From Bacillota bacterium (GTDB taxonomy: Bacteria > Bacillota > Clostridia > Oscillospirales > Ruminococcaceae), in NCBI GenBank assembly GCA_023458875.1, contig JAEWXO010000075.1:1-31136 (forward strand): a DNA stretch of 31,136 nt, given 5' to 3'. The notes beneath the pieces were generated by a model. That model searched no databases, had not been told where the DNA came from, and was given only the letters and a program-made list of their open reading frames with translations. Of this stretch, positions 1-6,980 are shown one piece after another. Each line of letters opens with the position of its first letter. Position 1 is the stretch's first letter. The position numbers and the translations under genes are program-made.

Positions 1-2
1 CA

Positions 3-1232
3 CGTAGCATAACGGAACGCATAAATGCGTTCCCTACATTGAGCGTAACCCTCGTAGGGAACGGATTCATCCGTTCCGTGAAATTCATCCTGCGAAGTTT
101 GAGTTATTACTTTAAAGACGGAAAATACTATCTTTTTGACAATGATGTAAAAAAAGCATATGCAGAATATATAGACTTGACTGTTGAAAACACCAAGTTT
201 ATTTTAAAAAATGACGGCAGCTTTACAATAAACGGAAAGTCGGTATTTGGTGAAGATATAAAGGTTCTGGACATAATTGATCATTATGCTATAACAGATG
301 ACGGATCACTGTGGTTTTTGACTATAAAATTCGGTAACAGAATTGAAAAGCATAAAATTTACAGTAATTGCGAAGAATTCGTGAACGAAAGAATAGTAAA
401 GCAGAAGGACGGAACAAATATACTTGTATACTGCGATACAGTGAGGGATGAATTTGACAAGGAATATATTTTTGAGATTGGTGATATGAACATAGTCAGC
501 GTATATGGAAAAGATTATATGGTTATTGACGATCAGGGTAATCTATGGAATCTGAATGTTAATAGTAATTTTTATGCGCCTTATCCAAAGATTATTGCTC
601 AGAATGTAGTAAAGGTTGGCACTATTTATCAAAAAGGTTCATCAGACAAAATAGTATATGCTGATACTGACGGTAAACTTCACTACTGTGACAGTAATTA
701 TGATGTTGGCCCTTATACTGTTGATGACATTGTGGCAAGTGATGGATACTTTACAGTATATAACAGCGGACCTTTTGATCAGATCCGCAATTACACTTTC
801 AAGGAGGGGGCAACTGTTGATGGTGTGATAATAAGCAGATATAATGATGTACATGGATATGGACTGCTGAGTAATAATCAAACATTGCATTTGAACTGTA
901 TTGGCAGATATATGGCTGTTTCCGGTGTAAAGGATTCATGTGGTACAGTTTATGACACGGAGGCAAATGATTTATCAGTTTTAATTCAACGCACTGACGA
1001 TACGCTGTGGGAGTACAGAATTGGTGCCGGTACAATAACACCTGTTACAGATGAAATTTTAAAATCTGAAAAAAGAGAAGATAATTTAAAAATGTCTGAT
1101 GTTATTTCGCTCACCACGTATATGACAGGTATCGGTAATCTGAAAGACAGTCAGTTGAAACAATACGATCTGAATGAAGACGAAAAAGTAAATTCACTTG
1201 ATGTTATCCTTATGAAAGATAAGCTTTTATAA
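3..1232 (+). CDS. Dockerin-containing protein, 5'-truncated or running off the left edge
   Basis: The frame is open from the left edge to TAA at 1232, so the gene is partial here or has lost its natural start. The first usable start is TTG at 39, with no Shine-Dalgarno site, and no ATG occurs in roughly the first 150 codons. The first ~35 residues are encoded by the palindromic repeat and look like translated repeat rather than protein. The body has repeated short beta-strand segments with DDGSLWFL, DDQGNLWNLN and DDTLWEYR patterns, suggestive of a beta-propeller. The C-terminus ends in a dockerin-like module. Its second calcium loop (YDLNEDEKVNSLDV) is intact, while the first has lost the DxNxD pattern. 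No signal peptide is visible. It is probably a remnant or partial cellulosome-associated or surface protein. The catalytic role, if any, is unknown. Confidence 0.6.
   Translation, partial: RSITERINAFPTLSVTLVGNGFIRSVKFILRSLSYYFKDGKYYLFDNDVKKAYAEYIDLTVENTKFILKNDGSFTINGKSVFGEDIKVLDIIDHYAITDDGSLWFLTIKFGNRIEKHKIYSNCEEFVNERIVKQKDGTNILVYCDTVRDEFDKEYIFEIGDMNIVSVYGKDYMVIDDQGNLWNLNVNSNFYAPYPKIIAQNVVKVGTIYQKGSSDKIVYADTDGKLHYCDSNYDVGPYTVDDIVASDGYFTVYNSGPFDQIRNYTFKEGATVDGVIISRYNDVHGYGLLSNNQTLHLNCIGRYMAVSGVKDSCGTVYDTEANDLSVLIQRTDDTLWEYRIGAGTITPVTDEILKSEKREDNLKMSDVISLTTYMTGIGNLKDSQLKQYDLNEDEKVNSLDVILMKDKLL
14..77. repeat. Paired palindromic repeat (REP/MITE-like)
   Basis: Two perfect hairpins are visible: GGAACGCAT/ATGCGTTCC at 14-22/25-33 and GGAACGGAT/ATCCGTTCC at 58-66/69-77. 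An inverted GTTCCCTAC/GTAGGGAAC pair at 29-37/54-62 links them into a larger foldback. The GTAGGGAACGG...CCGTTCC style resembles dispersed palindromic repeats common in Oscillospiraceae intergenic regions (family knowledge). Here it lies inside an open reading frame that continues into the dockerin protein downstream. Confidence 0.75.
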
Positions 1233-1256
1233 CAACGCAGAACTTTGAACAACACA

Positions 1257-1301
1257 GAGCTCCCCATAATCATACATCATTGATTATGGGGAGTTCTTTT
1301 T
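1257..1301 (+). terminator. Rho-independent terminator
   Basis: A 16-bp stem with one G-T pair (1257-1272/1281-1296), an 8-nt loop and a T5 run at 1297-1301. It begins 24 nt after the dockerin gene's stop codon. Confidence 0.9.
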
Positions 1302-1332
1302 AACATTACCATTCAGTATACTACAAAGTGAG

Positions 1333-1399
1333 GCAGATATATAAGCGAAGTCCAGGCGACCGCAAAGCCCGGTCGACTCGTGTGAGTCGAAATTTCTGC
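1333..1399 (+). other. Structured intergenic element, copy A
   Basis: It is closed by GCAGA/TCTGC (1333-1337/1395-1399). The core AGCGAAGTCCAGGC (1344-1357) and CGCAAAGCC (1361-1369) recurs almost exactly at 26307-26333. Possible pairings are GACCG/CGGTC (1358-1362/1370-1374) and the hairpin CGACTC-GTGT-GAGTCG (1374-1389). The GGC/GCC and GCG/CGC pairs interleave, so a pseudoknot is possible. It lies after the dockerin terminator and 52 nt before a consensus promoter, so that promoter does not transcribe it. Its function is unknown. See copies at 23860-23932 and 26293-26361. Confidence 0.6.
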
Positions 1400-1451
1400 A
1401 TAAGCATTATCTCCCCATATAGGCTGAATAGTAACCTTTTATAAAAATCCC

Positions 1452-1480
1452 TTGACAACTTTGTCTGTGGCATTTATAAT
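1452..1480 (+). promoter_or_regulatory. Consensus sigma-A promoter for the PH-domain gene
   Basis: TTGACA at 1452-1457 and TATAAT at 1475-1480 with a 17-nt spacer, a perfect consensus. The predicted start is near 1487, about 40 nt before the gene. Confidence 0.85.
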
Positions 1481-1528
1481 TAAAAAAGATAATCCCTTAA
1501 CTGACATTTGAAAGGCTGGTATTTAATA

Positions 1529-1924
1529 ATGGGCAAAAAGAATTTTGATTATATATGGACAGACAAGAAACGTACTTTATTCGGGCTTCCTCTGTCATTT
1601 ACAAGATATTTTATAACAGAGCAAAAAATAATATGCAGATACGGATTTTTCAATATTACTGAGGATGAAATAAATATCTACAAAGTAACAGATAAAAAAA
1701 TGACACTTACATTTTTCCAGAGATTATTCGGCTGCGGAACAATAACTATATTTTCAAAGGATACCGATACAAGGGAAAAGGATCTTGTATCAATAAAGAA
1801 TCCTTATGACGTTGCAAAAATTATAGACAAACAGATAAATTCCGAACGTGACAAATACGGCATAAGAGGCAGGGATATGATGGGGGAGCATGATTGCGGT
1901 GATGATTCAGACTGTAACTGCTGA
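1529..1924 (+). CDS. Bacterial PH-domain (bPH2-like) protein
   Basis: A 131-residue protein. I chose ATG 1529 because AAAGG lies upstream at 1511-1515 and the TTG at 1508 has no ribosome site. The central ~90 residues have the alternating strands of the bacterial PH-like domain (PF03703 type): TRYFITEQKIICRYGFF, then DEINIYKV, then LFGCGTITIFSKD, then a closing helix with NPYDVAKIIDKQI. In this family such domains usually form oligomeric, often membrane-associated, modules of unknown ligand. No transmembrane helix is visible, so this one is probably cytosolic. The last 14 residues are acidic and Cys/His-rich (C-GDDSDCNC), which might bind metal (inference). The FkbM-type gene follows 90 nt downstream without a terminator and may be co-transcribed. 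Confidence 0.7.
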   Translation: MGKKNFDYIWTDKKRTLFGLPLSFTRYFITEQKIICRYGFFNITEDEINIYKVTDKKMTLTFFQRLFGCGTITIFSKDTDTREKDLVSIKNPYDVAKIIDKQINSERDKYGIRGRDMMGEHDCGDDSDCNC

Positions 1925-1951
1925 TTTATACACCGCATTTCCCCGGGAATC

Positions 1952-1972
1952 CAGGGCTTATAAGAAGCCCTG
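1952..1972 (+). other. Intergenic hairpin
   Basis: CAGGGCTT/AAGCCCTG (1952-1959/1965-1972) with a 5-nt loop and no T-run. It may be an attenuator, an mRNA-stability hairpin or a processing site between the PH-domain and methyltransferase genes. Confidence 0.4.
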
Positions 1973-2014
1973 CCTGCACTCCCGAAAGTGTATTACTACA
2001 GGAAAGGACAAGCT

Positions 2015-3073
2015 ATGCTTTCATTTATTACCGAAAAAAAATCATGTTGGGAGCTTCTGCAGAATGAAAGCCGGCCTATCTACATTTATGGGATGGGAAA
2101 CGGTGCAGAAAAAATCCTCGATGTTTTTGAAAAATACAATATAAAGACAAAAGGCATCTTTGCAAGTGACGAATTTGTAAGAGGCCATTTTTTCAGGAAT
2201 TTTAAAGTTAAAAAATACTCTGAGGTAGCCGAAGAGGAAGATGATTTTGTGATTGTCCTTGCATTTGCCGCAGGCTATCAGTCGCTTATTGAAAAAATAG
2301 AAAATATGGCAGGAGAGCACACACTGTATGCACCGGACGTTCCGATTGAGGGCGGCGGGCTTTTTGACTATGATTACTGCCTGAGGCACAGTGAGGAAAT
2401 AGAAGCGGTATACAATATGCTCGAGGACGAATTATCAAAAAAAGTGTATGCCGGAATCATCAATTTTAAAATAAGCGGTAAAATACAATATCTTTCCCCT
2501 GTAACAACAGACAAATCAGAGGTATATAATGATATTATAAGACCGTCGTCCGACGATATATATGTTGACCTTGGCGCATACAACGGAGATACTGTCCGTG
2601 AGCTTCTTGACTGTACAGGTGGAAAATACGAAAAAATCTTTGCAATGGAACCGGACTGTAAAAATTACAAAAAGCTGATAAAATCAGTTGAAGGAAAGGA
2701 AAATATTATCTGCTATAACTGCGCAGTCTGGAGCTGTGATACAGGACTTTATTTTTCAAGCAAGGCAGGACGCCAGTCATCCGTAAAGGCGGACGGTGAG
2801 GAAAAGGAAGCACGCAGTGTTGACAGCATACTTTCAGGCACCAGAGCAACAATAATCAAAATGGATGTTGAAGGTGCAGAGGAAGAAGCGATAAGCGGAG
2901 CGGCGTATACAATAAAAACATACAAGCCGAGACTTATGATATCACTTTACCATAGAAACAGGGATATGTTCTTTATCCCGCTGATGATAAAAAAACTTAA
3001 CCCCGGTTACAGGTTATTTATCAGGCACCAGCCATATATTCCTGCATGGGAAACTAACTTATATGCAATTTAA
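2015..3073 (+). CDS. FkbM-family SAM-dependent methyltransferase
   Basis: A 352-residue protein starting at ATG 2015, preceded by AGGAAAGGA with 6-nt spacing. An in-frame GTG 27 nt upstream is less likely. Residues 20-110 form a Rossmann-like N-terminal domain with a glycine-rich IYGMGNGAEKIL turn. The C-terminal half is an FkbM-type methyltransferase (PF05050): SAM motif VDLGAYNGDT at 184-193, acidic MEPD at 211-214 and KMDVEGAE at 282-289. Family members O-methylate sugars or other small molecules, and this two-domain layout is common in polysaccharide-modification proteins. The substrate cannot be read from the sequence. It is probably co-transcribed with the PH-domain gene. Confidence 0.85.
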   Translation: MLSFITEKKSCWELLQNESRPIYIYGMGNGAEKILDVFEKYNIKTKGIFASDEFVRGHFFRNFKVKKYSEVAEEEDDFVIVLAFAAGYQSLIEKIENMAGEHTLYAPDVPIEGGGLFDYDYCLRHSEEIEAVYNMLEDELSKKVYAGIINFKISGKIQYLSPVTTDKSEVYNDIIRPSSDDIYVDLGAYNGDTVRELLDCTGGKYEKIFAMEPDCKNYKKLIKSVEGKENIICYNCAVWSCDTGLYFSSKAGRQSSVKADGEEKEARSVDSILSGTRATIIKMDVEGAEEEAISGAAYTIKTYKPRLMISLYHRNRDMFFIPLMIKKLNPGYRLFIRHQPYIPAWETNLYAI

Positions 3074-3117
3074 AAAATAATAAATTCATTTTAGTTTTTG
3101 ACTTTCGTAAAAAATGG

Positions 3118-3148
3118 AATATTGAGACGTGAAAATTAGGTCAATATT
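3118..3148 (+). other. A+T-rich inverted repeat, possibly a weak terminator
   Basis: AATATTGA/TCAATATT (3118-3125/3141-3148), a 15-nt loop and a T-rich tail. It is the only stem-loop found between the methyltransferase and aminotransferase genes, so it may end the first transcript. The stem is short and A+T-rich. Confidence 0.3.
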
Positions 3149-3221
3149 TATATTTATCTGAGCAAAAAATGATGTTTATTTTATATTCTTAATTTATTTT
3201 TGCAGGATGGCATAAAAACTC

Positions 3222-3250
3222 TTGCAAAATAAATTATTTTGTTATATTAT
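3222..3250 (+). promoter_or_regulatory. Promoter for the aminotransferase gene
   Basis: TTGCAA at 3222-3227, a 17-nt spacer and TATTAT at 3245-3250. An alternative -10, TATAAT at 3250-3255, has too long a spacer. The GGAGG ribosome site is at 3302-3306. Confidence 0.55.
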
Positions 3251-3314
3251 ATAATATAGTAAAGAAATTTAGAAGAACCGTATAACAACAATTATTATCT
3301 GGGAGGATTCATTA

Positions 3315-4610
3315 ATGAAAAAATTAAGTGAAATGACGCTTGAGGAATTAGCAGACTTTAGAAAAGATACAGAAAGAAAATATCTTGATTTTAAGGCTCT
3401 TGATCTCAAGCTTGACATGTCACGAGGCAAGCCGTCACCTGATCAGCTAGATCTTTCAATGCCAATGATGGATGTTTTAAACGGACAGAAGCTATCATCC
3501 CTGAACGGAACAGACTGCAGAAACTATGGTATACTTGACGGAATTCCGGAGGCAAAGTCAATGTTTGCAGAGCTTCTCGGTGTTGAATCTGACAATATTA
3601 TTATATACGGAAACTCAAGTCTTGCTATAATGTATGATACAATATCAAGGGCAGTAACTCATGGTATTCTTGGAAACAAACCATGGTCATCATATGAAAA
3701 GGTAAAGTTCCTTTGCCCTGTTCCGGGATATGACAGACATTTTGCTATATGTGAGTATTTTGGCATAGAGATGATAAATATTCCTATGGACGAAAACGGT
3801 CCGGATATGGATATGATAGAAGAATTTATTTCAAACGATGAAAGAATAAAGGGTATCTGGTGCGTTCCGCAGTATTCAAACCCTACAGGAATTTCATTCA
3901 GCGATGAGGTTGTAAAGAGATTTGCAGCATTAAAGCCGGCGGCTAAGGATTTCAGAATATTCTGGGATAATGCATATTGTATCCATCACCTTACCGATAC
4001 TCCGAAAGTAATTTTAAATATATTTGACGAATGCAAAAAGAACGGTACAGAGGACATGGTATACGAATTTGCATCAACTTCAAAAATATCATTCTCAGGC
4101 AGCGGTGTTGCTGTTCTTGCGGCAAGCACCAACAACATAAACAGTACAAAAAGACAGCTTGGCATTGCAACAATAGGCTTTGATAAAATAAATCAGCTCC
4201 GCCACGTTAAATTCTTCAGGAATGCTGACGGAATGAGATTACATATGAAAAAGCATCAGGCAATTATTGCCCCTAAGTTTGATGTTGTAATAAACGAGCT
4301 TCAAAAAAATATTGCTCCGCTTGGCATAGCGGACTGGCATAAAGCAGAGGGCGGATATTTTATTTCGTTTAATACAATGGACGGCTGTGCAAAGCGAGTT
4401 GTGGCACTGTGCAAGGAAGCCGGAGTTGTTCTTACAGATGCAGGAGCAACATATCCTTACGGAGTTGACCCTGAGGACAGCAACATCCGTATTGCTCCGA
4501 CATACCCTTCAGTTGAGGAGCTTACAAAAGCAATGGAGCTTTTCTGCATATGCGTAAAGCTTGTATCGGCAGAACAGATGATAAAATTAAAGCAGTATGA
4601 TCAGAACTAA
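3315..4610 (+). CDS. Aspartate aminotransferase, class Ic (PF12897 type)
   Basis: A PLP-dependent aminotransferase of 431 residues, the usual size for the family. ATG 3315 follows GGAGG by 8 nt. Visible fold-type I landmarks are the SRGKP motif near residue 36, YSNPTG at 187-192, the PLP-ring aspartate and tyrosine in WDNAY (D218, Y221), Schiff-base lysine K257 in STSKISFSGSG, and the substrate-carboxylate arginine in NIRIAP near residue 403. The sequence pattern matches the aspartate aminotransferase subgroup Ic, which resembles the catalytic half of MocR regulators without the HTH. It probably interconverts aspartate/2-oxoglutarate and oxaloacetate/glutamate in the cytosol. It is monocistronic, with its own promoter and terminator. 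Confidence 0.88.
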   Translation: MKKLSEMTLEELADFRKDTERKYLDFKALDLKLDMSRGKPSPDQLDLSMPMMDVLNGQKLSSLNGTDCRNYGILDGIPEAKSMFAELLGVESDNIIIYGNSSLAIMYDTISRAVTHGILGNKPWSSYEKVKFLCPVPGYDRHFAICEYFGIEMINIPMDENGPDMDMIEEFISNDERIKGIWCVPQYSNPTGISFSDEVVKRFAALKPAAKDFRIFWDNAYCIHHLTDTPKVILNIFDECKKNGTEDMVYEFASTSKISFSGSGVAVLAASTNNINSTKRQLGIATIGFDKINQLRHVKFFRNADGMRLHMKKHQAIIAPKFDVVINELQKNIAPLGIADWHKAEGGYFISFNTMDGCAKRVVALCKEAGVVLTDAGATYPYGVDPEDSNIRIAPTYPSVEELTKAMELFCICVKLVSAEQMIKLKQYDQN

Positions 4611-4627
4611 ATATTTAAAATATATTA

Positions 4628-4670
4628 AAAGCGGCTATACATATCGGGTATTGATATGTATAGCCGCTTT
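4628..4670. terminator. Bidirectional terminator between convergent genes
   Basis: An 18-bp perfect stem (4628-4645/4653-4670) built on GCGGCTATACATATC, with a 7-nt loop and flanking A/T tracts. It serves the aminotransferase gene and probably the convergent minus-strand gene. Confidence 0.85.
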
Positions 4671-4695
4671 GCTTGCTTGAATATTTGAATTATCG

Positions 4696-4953
4696 TTACA
4701 TACCTTCGATAAATATTGATACAAAACAAAAAAGAGATATGATAAGCCAGAAGATTCCCAGGACAAGGGGCTTTCTTTTTTTATTATATTTAAATGTGAT
4801 TAACGCTTCCGCTGCCAACCACATCGTCAATAATGATAGCACTTTATTTTCAATCGAGTTATTTATCATTTCATATATAATTATTACTACTGCCATGGTT
4901 AAAACACACGCACTTGATCTCTTATATACTTTTAGTTCATCTTTTTCATTCAT
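4696..4953 (-). CDS. Small three-helix membrane protein, DUF6442-like
   Basis: 85 residues with a short charged N-terminus (MNEKDELKVYKRSS) and three hydrophobic segments at about 14-33, 38-54 and 64-83, so it is an integral membrane protein. The pattern resembles the DUF6442 family of Firmicutes, which has no assigned biochemical function. Such genes often sit beside a small XRE regulator, but none is present here. GGAG precedes the ATG on the minus strand, and a TTGATT-17-TATAAT promoter lies 44 nt upstream. The family assignment rests on pattern memory only. Confidence 0.65.
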   Translation of the reverse strand: MNEKDELKVYKRSSACVLTMAVVIIIYEMINNSIENKVLSLLTMWLAAEALITFKYNKKRKPLVLGIFWLIISLFCFVSIFIEGM

Positions 4954-4996
4954 ATGTACGCCGCTCCGTTTCTATTGATTATAAATTTATTGAAAT

Positions 4997-5025
4997 ATTA
5001 TACCATATATTTTCTTAACAATCAA
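4997..5025 (-). promoter_or_regulatory. Promoter for the small membrane protein
   Basis: On the minus strand, TTGATT at 5025-5020, a 17-nt spacer and TATAAT at 5002-4997. The same box pair drives hsdM. Confidence 0.65.
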
Positions 5026-5040
5026 ATAAAAAACTAATAA

Positions 5041-5079
5041 TATCTTCTGCGTTATTTTATGATGCAGAAGATAATTTTT
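5041..5079. terminator. Orphan hairpin with T-run
   Basis: TATCTTCTGC/GCAGAAGATA (5041-5050/5064-5073), a 13-nt loop, then ATTTTTT on the plus strand. It has terminator form, yet no plus-strand gene ends upstream. It may insulate the divergent promoters at 4997-5025 and 5155-5183. Confidence 0.45.
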
Positions 5080-5154
5080 TGTCATTTATAAAAATCATTC
5101 GAAATAGCACTGTAACCCAATAGCACCTTTTCCATATTTTTTCGACAAAAAAGC

Positions 5155-5183
5155 TTTACATTCAAGGCGAAATATAGTAAAAT
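5155..5183 (+). promoter_or_regulatory. Promoter for the GH25 lysozyme gene
   Basis: TTTACA at 5155-5160, a 17-nt spacer and TAAAAT at 5178-5183. The predicted start near 5190 falls at the base of the leader inverted repeat. Confidence 0.6.
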
Positions 5184-5190
5184 AACTATA

Positions 5191-5231
5191 TGTTAATGTT
5201 TTGGGAGTGTATAAATTATAAAACATTAACA
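5191..5231 (+). promoter_or_regulatory. Inverted repeat in the lysozyme leader
   Basis: A 12-bp perfect stem, TGTTAATGTTTT/AAAACATTAACA (5191-5202/5220-5231), with a 17-nt spacer. It could be a 5'-end mRNA hairpin or a repressor operator. The ribosome site GGAGAGG (5251-5257) lies downstream and stays unpaired. Confidence 0.5.
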
Positions 5232-5263
5232 ACAAACTATAATATGATACGGAGAGGTAAGAA

Positions 5264-6382
5264 ATGTCGGGGAAAAAAATTATTTCAGCGGTGCTGAGTA
5301 TAGCAATGCTTATAGGGGCGCAGTCAATTAGTGCTGACAGCGTTCGGGCGGTGGAGTACGGAATTGATATTTCATCATATCAGGGTGATATCAACTGGGA
5401 TGAGCTTAAAACAAACAATATAAGCTTTGTAATTATGAGAGCCGGAACTTCAAATTACGGAATCGATAAGAAGTATGAGGAAAATTACATAGGGGTAAGC
5501 AGAACAGGACTGAAAAAAGGTGCATATTTATTTTGTAGTTCGGTAACGCTGGAGGGTTTTAAAAAGGATGCTGAGACATTTTTAAAGTATCTGGACGGAA
5601 AAAGCATGGAAATGCCAGTGTACATAGATCTTGAAACAAATGAACAGACAGCACTCGGTAAAGAAACGCTTACCACATATGCCCTTGCCGCAATGAACAT
5701 AATAAGCGAGGCCGGATATACAACAGGTATTTATTCAAATAAAAACTGGTTTACAAACTATATTGACAGAGAGCTTATCGAGGCTGCCGGATATGAAATA
5801 TGGTGGGCACAGTATCCGTCTATGGTAAAGCCGGTAAATCCGCTTGATTATAACAAAAGTGATGTATGCGGAATCTGGCAGTATTCAAGCCTTGGGCTTA
5901 TAAAGGGTATTACTCAGAGTACAGTTGACCTTAATATTGCATACAAAACATATCCGCAGAAAGCAGACAAAAACAGAACATCAGAAATCTGGCTTGTTAC
6001 CGCACAGCCAAATCTCAGACTCAGATGCGGACCGGGTATAAGGTACGGTCAGATAACATCAATCCAGCCAAATACCGTTATTAATGTAACAGAAATAAAA
6101 GAAGCCGAAGGGTACAAATGGGGAAAGGTTTCTGTTGGCGGTTATGTAGGCTGGTGTGCGCTTGATTATGCCGTAAAGTTGTCATCGCAGAATGTTAAAG
6201 ACGGGGAAGATAAAAAGGCGGATGTAAACGGTGACGGTGTTGTTAATATGAAAGATTTACTGGATATAAAAAATTATCTCCTTGGCAAGGCAGGTAAACC
6301 TACGTATGCGGATGTAAACGGAGACGGAGCGGTAAATATATTTGACAGTGTAGCGGTAAAGATGAAGGTGCTTAAGGGGTAA
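5264..6382 (+). CDS. Secreted GH25 lysozyme with SH3 and dockerin modules
   Basis: A 372-residue exported muramidase. An N-terminal signal peptide (1-24) precedes a GH25 domain at about 31-230. GH25 acid residues are visible as D35 in GIDISSYQG and D122/E124 in VYIDLE, and SQSTVDLN closes the barrel. A bacterial SH3 domain follows at about 243-305 (LRLRCGPGIRYG to VGGYVGWC). A full type I dockerin at 320-371 has both calcium loops (ADVNGDGVVN, ADVNGDGAVN). GH25 enzymes cleave the MurNAc-GlcNAc bond of peptidoglycan. The dockerin predicts docking to a cohesin scaffold, so the enzyme would be displayed on a cellulosome or the cell surface. GGAGAGG sits 6 nt before the ATG. No terminator separates it from the following gene, so read-through is possible. 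Confidence 0.92.
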   Translation: MSGKKIISAVLSIAMLIGAQSISADSVRAVEYGIDISSYQGDINWDELKTNNISFVIMRAGTSNYGIDKKYEENYIGVSRTGLKKGAYLFCSSVTLEGFKKDAETFLKYLDGKSMEMPVYIDLETNEQTALGKETLTTYALAAMNIISEAGYTTGIYSNKNWFTNYIDRELIEAAGYEIWWAQYPSMVKPVNPLDYNKSDVCGIWQYSSLGLIKGITQSTVDLNIAYKTYPQKADKNRTSEIWLVTAQPNLRLRCGPGIRYGQITSIQPNTVINVTEIKEAEGYKWGKVSVGGYVGWCALDYAVKLSSQNVKDGEDKKADVNGDGVVNMKDLLDIKNYLLGKAGKPTYADVNGDGAVNIFDSVAVKMKVLKG

Positions 6383-6399
6383 CAGAGAGAGGAAAATAA

Positions 6400-6423
6400 A
6401 TGACGGCAGGTATGAAAAAATGA
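6400..6423 (+). CDS. Seven-codon leader ORF, translationally coupled
   Basis: ATG at 6400 encodes MTAGMKK and ends in TGA at 6421-6423, which overlaps the ATG at 6420 of the next gene (ATGA). A good ribosome site (GAGAGAGGAAA) precedes this short frame, while the next gene has only a weak AGG. The short ORF may therefore load ribosomes for the Cas6-like chimera, or it may be a relic of the original cas6 leader. I know of no homologue, and it may have no function of its own. Confidence 0.35.
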   Translation: MTAGMKK

Positions 6424-6929
6424 TACACGACTTAAAGATTATATTCAGAAAAAATGATGAATCGGGTTACGGAAGCTATATGGGTTCACTCATGCATGGT
6501 GTACTTATGGAGCATATATCGTCTGAATATGCAGACAAAATGCATATTTCCCAGATGCATCCATACAGTCAGCATACATGCTTTGAGAATGGCAGGCTTG
6601 TCTGGTACATCACAGTGCTTAATGATGAGGCAGGCAGATATATAACTGATGTGCTTAATCCAGTGGAAAAGCATTTCAATAAATCTTCAAATGTATCAAA
6701 ACATATGAAGATTATTTCTGAAAATGAAGAACTTCTCCGCATTTTCTTAAACAGTACTCCTGAAACAGCCGGCAAGCTTGATGCTTTTAATAAAATCATG
6801 GAAGTACAGTTATCAGTTTCAGATATTTGTGAGTATGAACGCTTCATCGAAGGCTTTCAACTTGGAGCAAAGTTAATGCTTGAGCTATTTTTAAAACAAG
6901 ACTCATCAGAATTACGTGATATTCAATAA
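6420..6929 (+). CDS. Cas6 N-terminal fragment joined to a DUF6809-like tail
   Basis: 169 residues that read as two unrelated halves. Residues 1-80 match the N-terminal RAMP domain pattern of type III Cas6 pre-crRNA endoribonucleases: GSLMHGVLMEHI, then SEYADKMHISQMHPYSQH, then VWYITVLNDEA. Full Cas6 is about 240-280 residues with a C-terminal glycine-rich RAMP region, which is missing. From about residue 81 (NPVEKHFN) the sequence resembles DUF6809, a family of ~90-100-residue Firmicutes proteins ending in a FI.GF.LGA.LM.E motif (here FIEGFQLGAKLMLELF). The join is in frame near 6660. It is probably a deletion chimera left when a type III CRISPR operon was replaced. Whether the product works is unknown, but RNA cleavage is unlikely. 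Confidence is moderate for each half and rests on motif recognition. Confidence 0.6.
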   Translation: MIHDLKIIFRKNDESGYGSYMGSLMHGVLMEHISSEYADKMHISQMHPYSQHTCFENGRLVWYITVLNDEAGRYITDVLNPVEKHFNKSSNVSKHMKIISENEELLRIFLNSTPETAGKLDAFNKIMEVQLSVSDICEYERFIEGFQLGAKLMLELFLKQDSSELRDIQ

Positions 6930-6939
6930 TACATTTTTC

Positions 6940-6976
6940 AAAAGCTGGCTAAGTTAAAATTAGTCAGCTTTTTTGC
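6940..6976. terminator. Bidirectional terminator
   Basis: AAAAGCTGGCTA/TAGTCAGCTTTT (6940-6951/6961-6972) with one G-T pair and a 9-nt loop, followed by further T residues. It separates the convergent Cas6-like chimera and the RM operon tail. Confidence 0.75.
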
Positions 6977-6980
6977 ATTA

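Noticed and set aside
1333..1399. A cyclic-di-GMP class I riboswitch, because of the shared GCAAAGCC
   Set aside because: The order of motifs differs: no GNRA tetraloop hairpin precedes the motif, and the downstream GCC-rich P3 arm is absent. The element also lies upstream of the promoter rather than in the leader.
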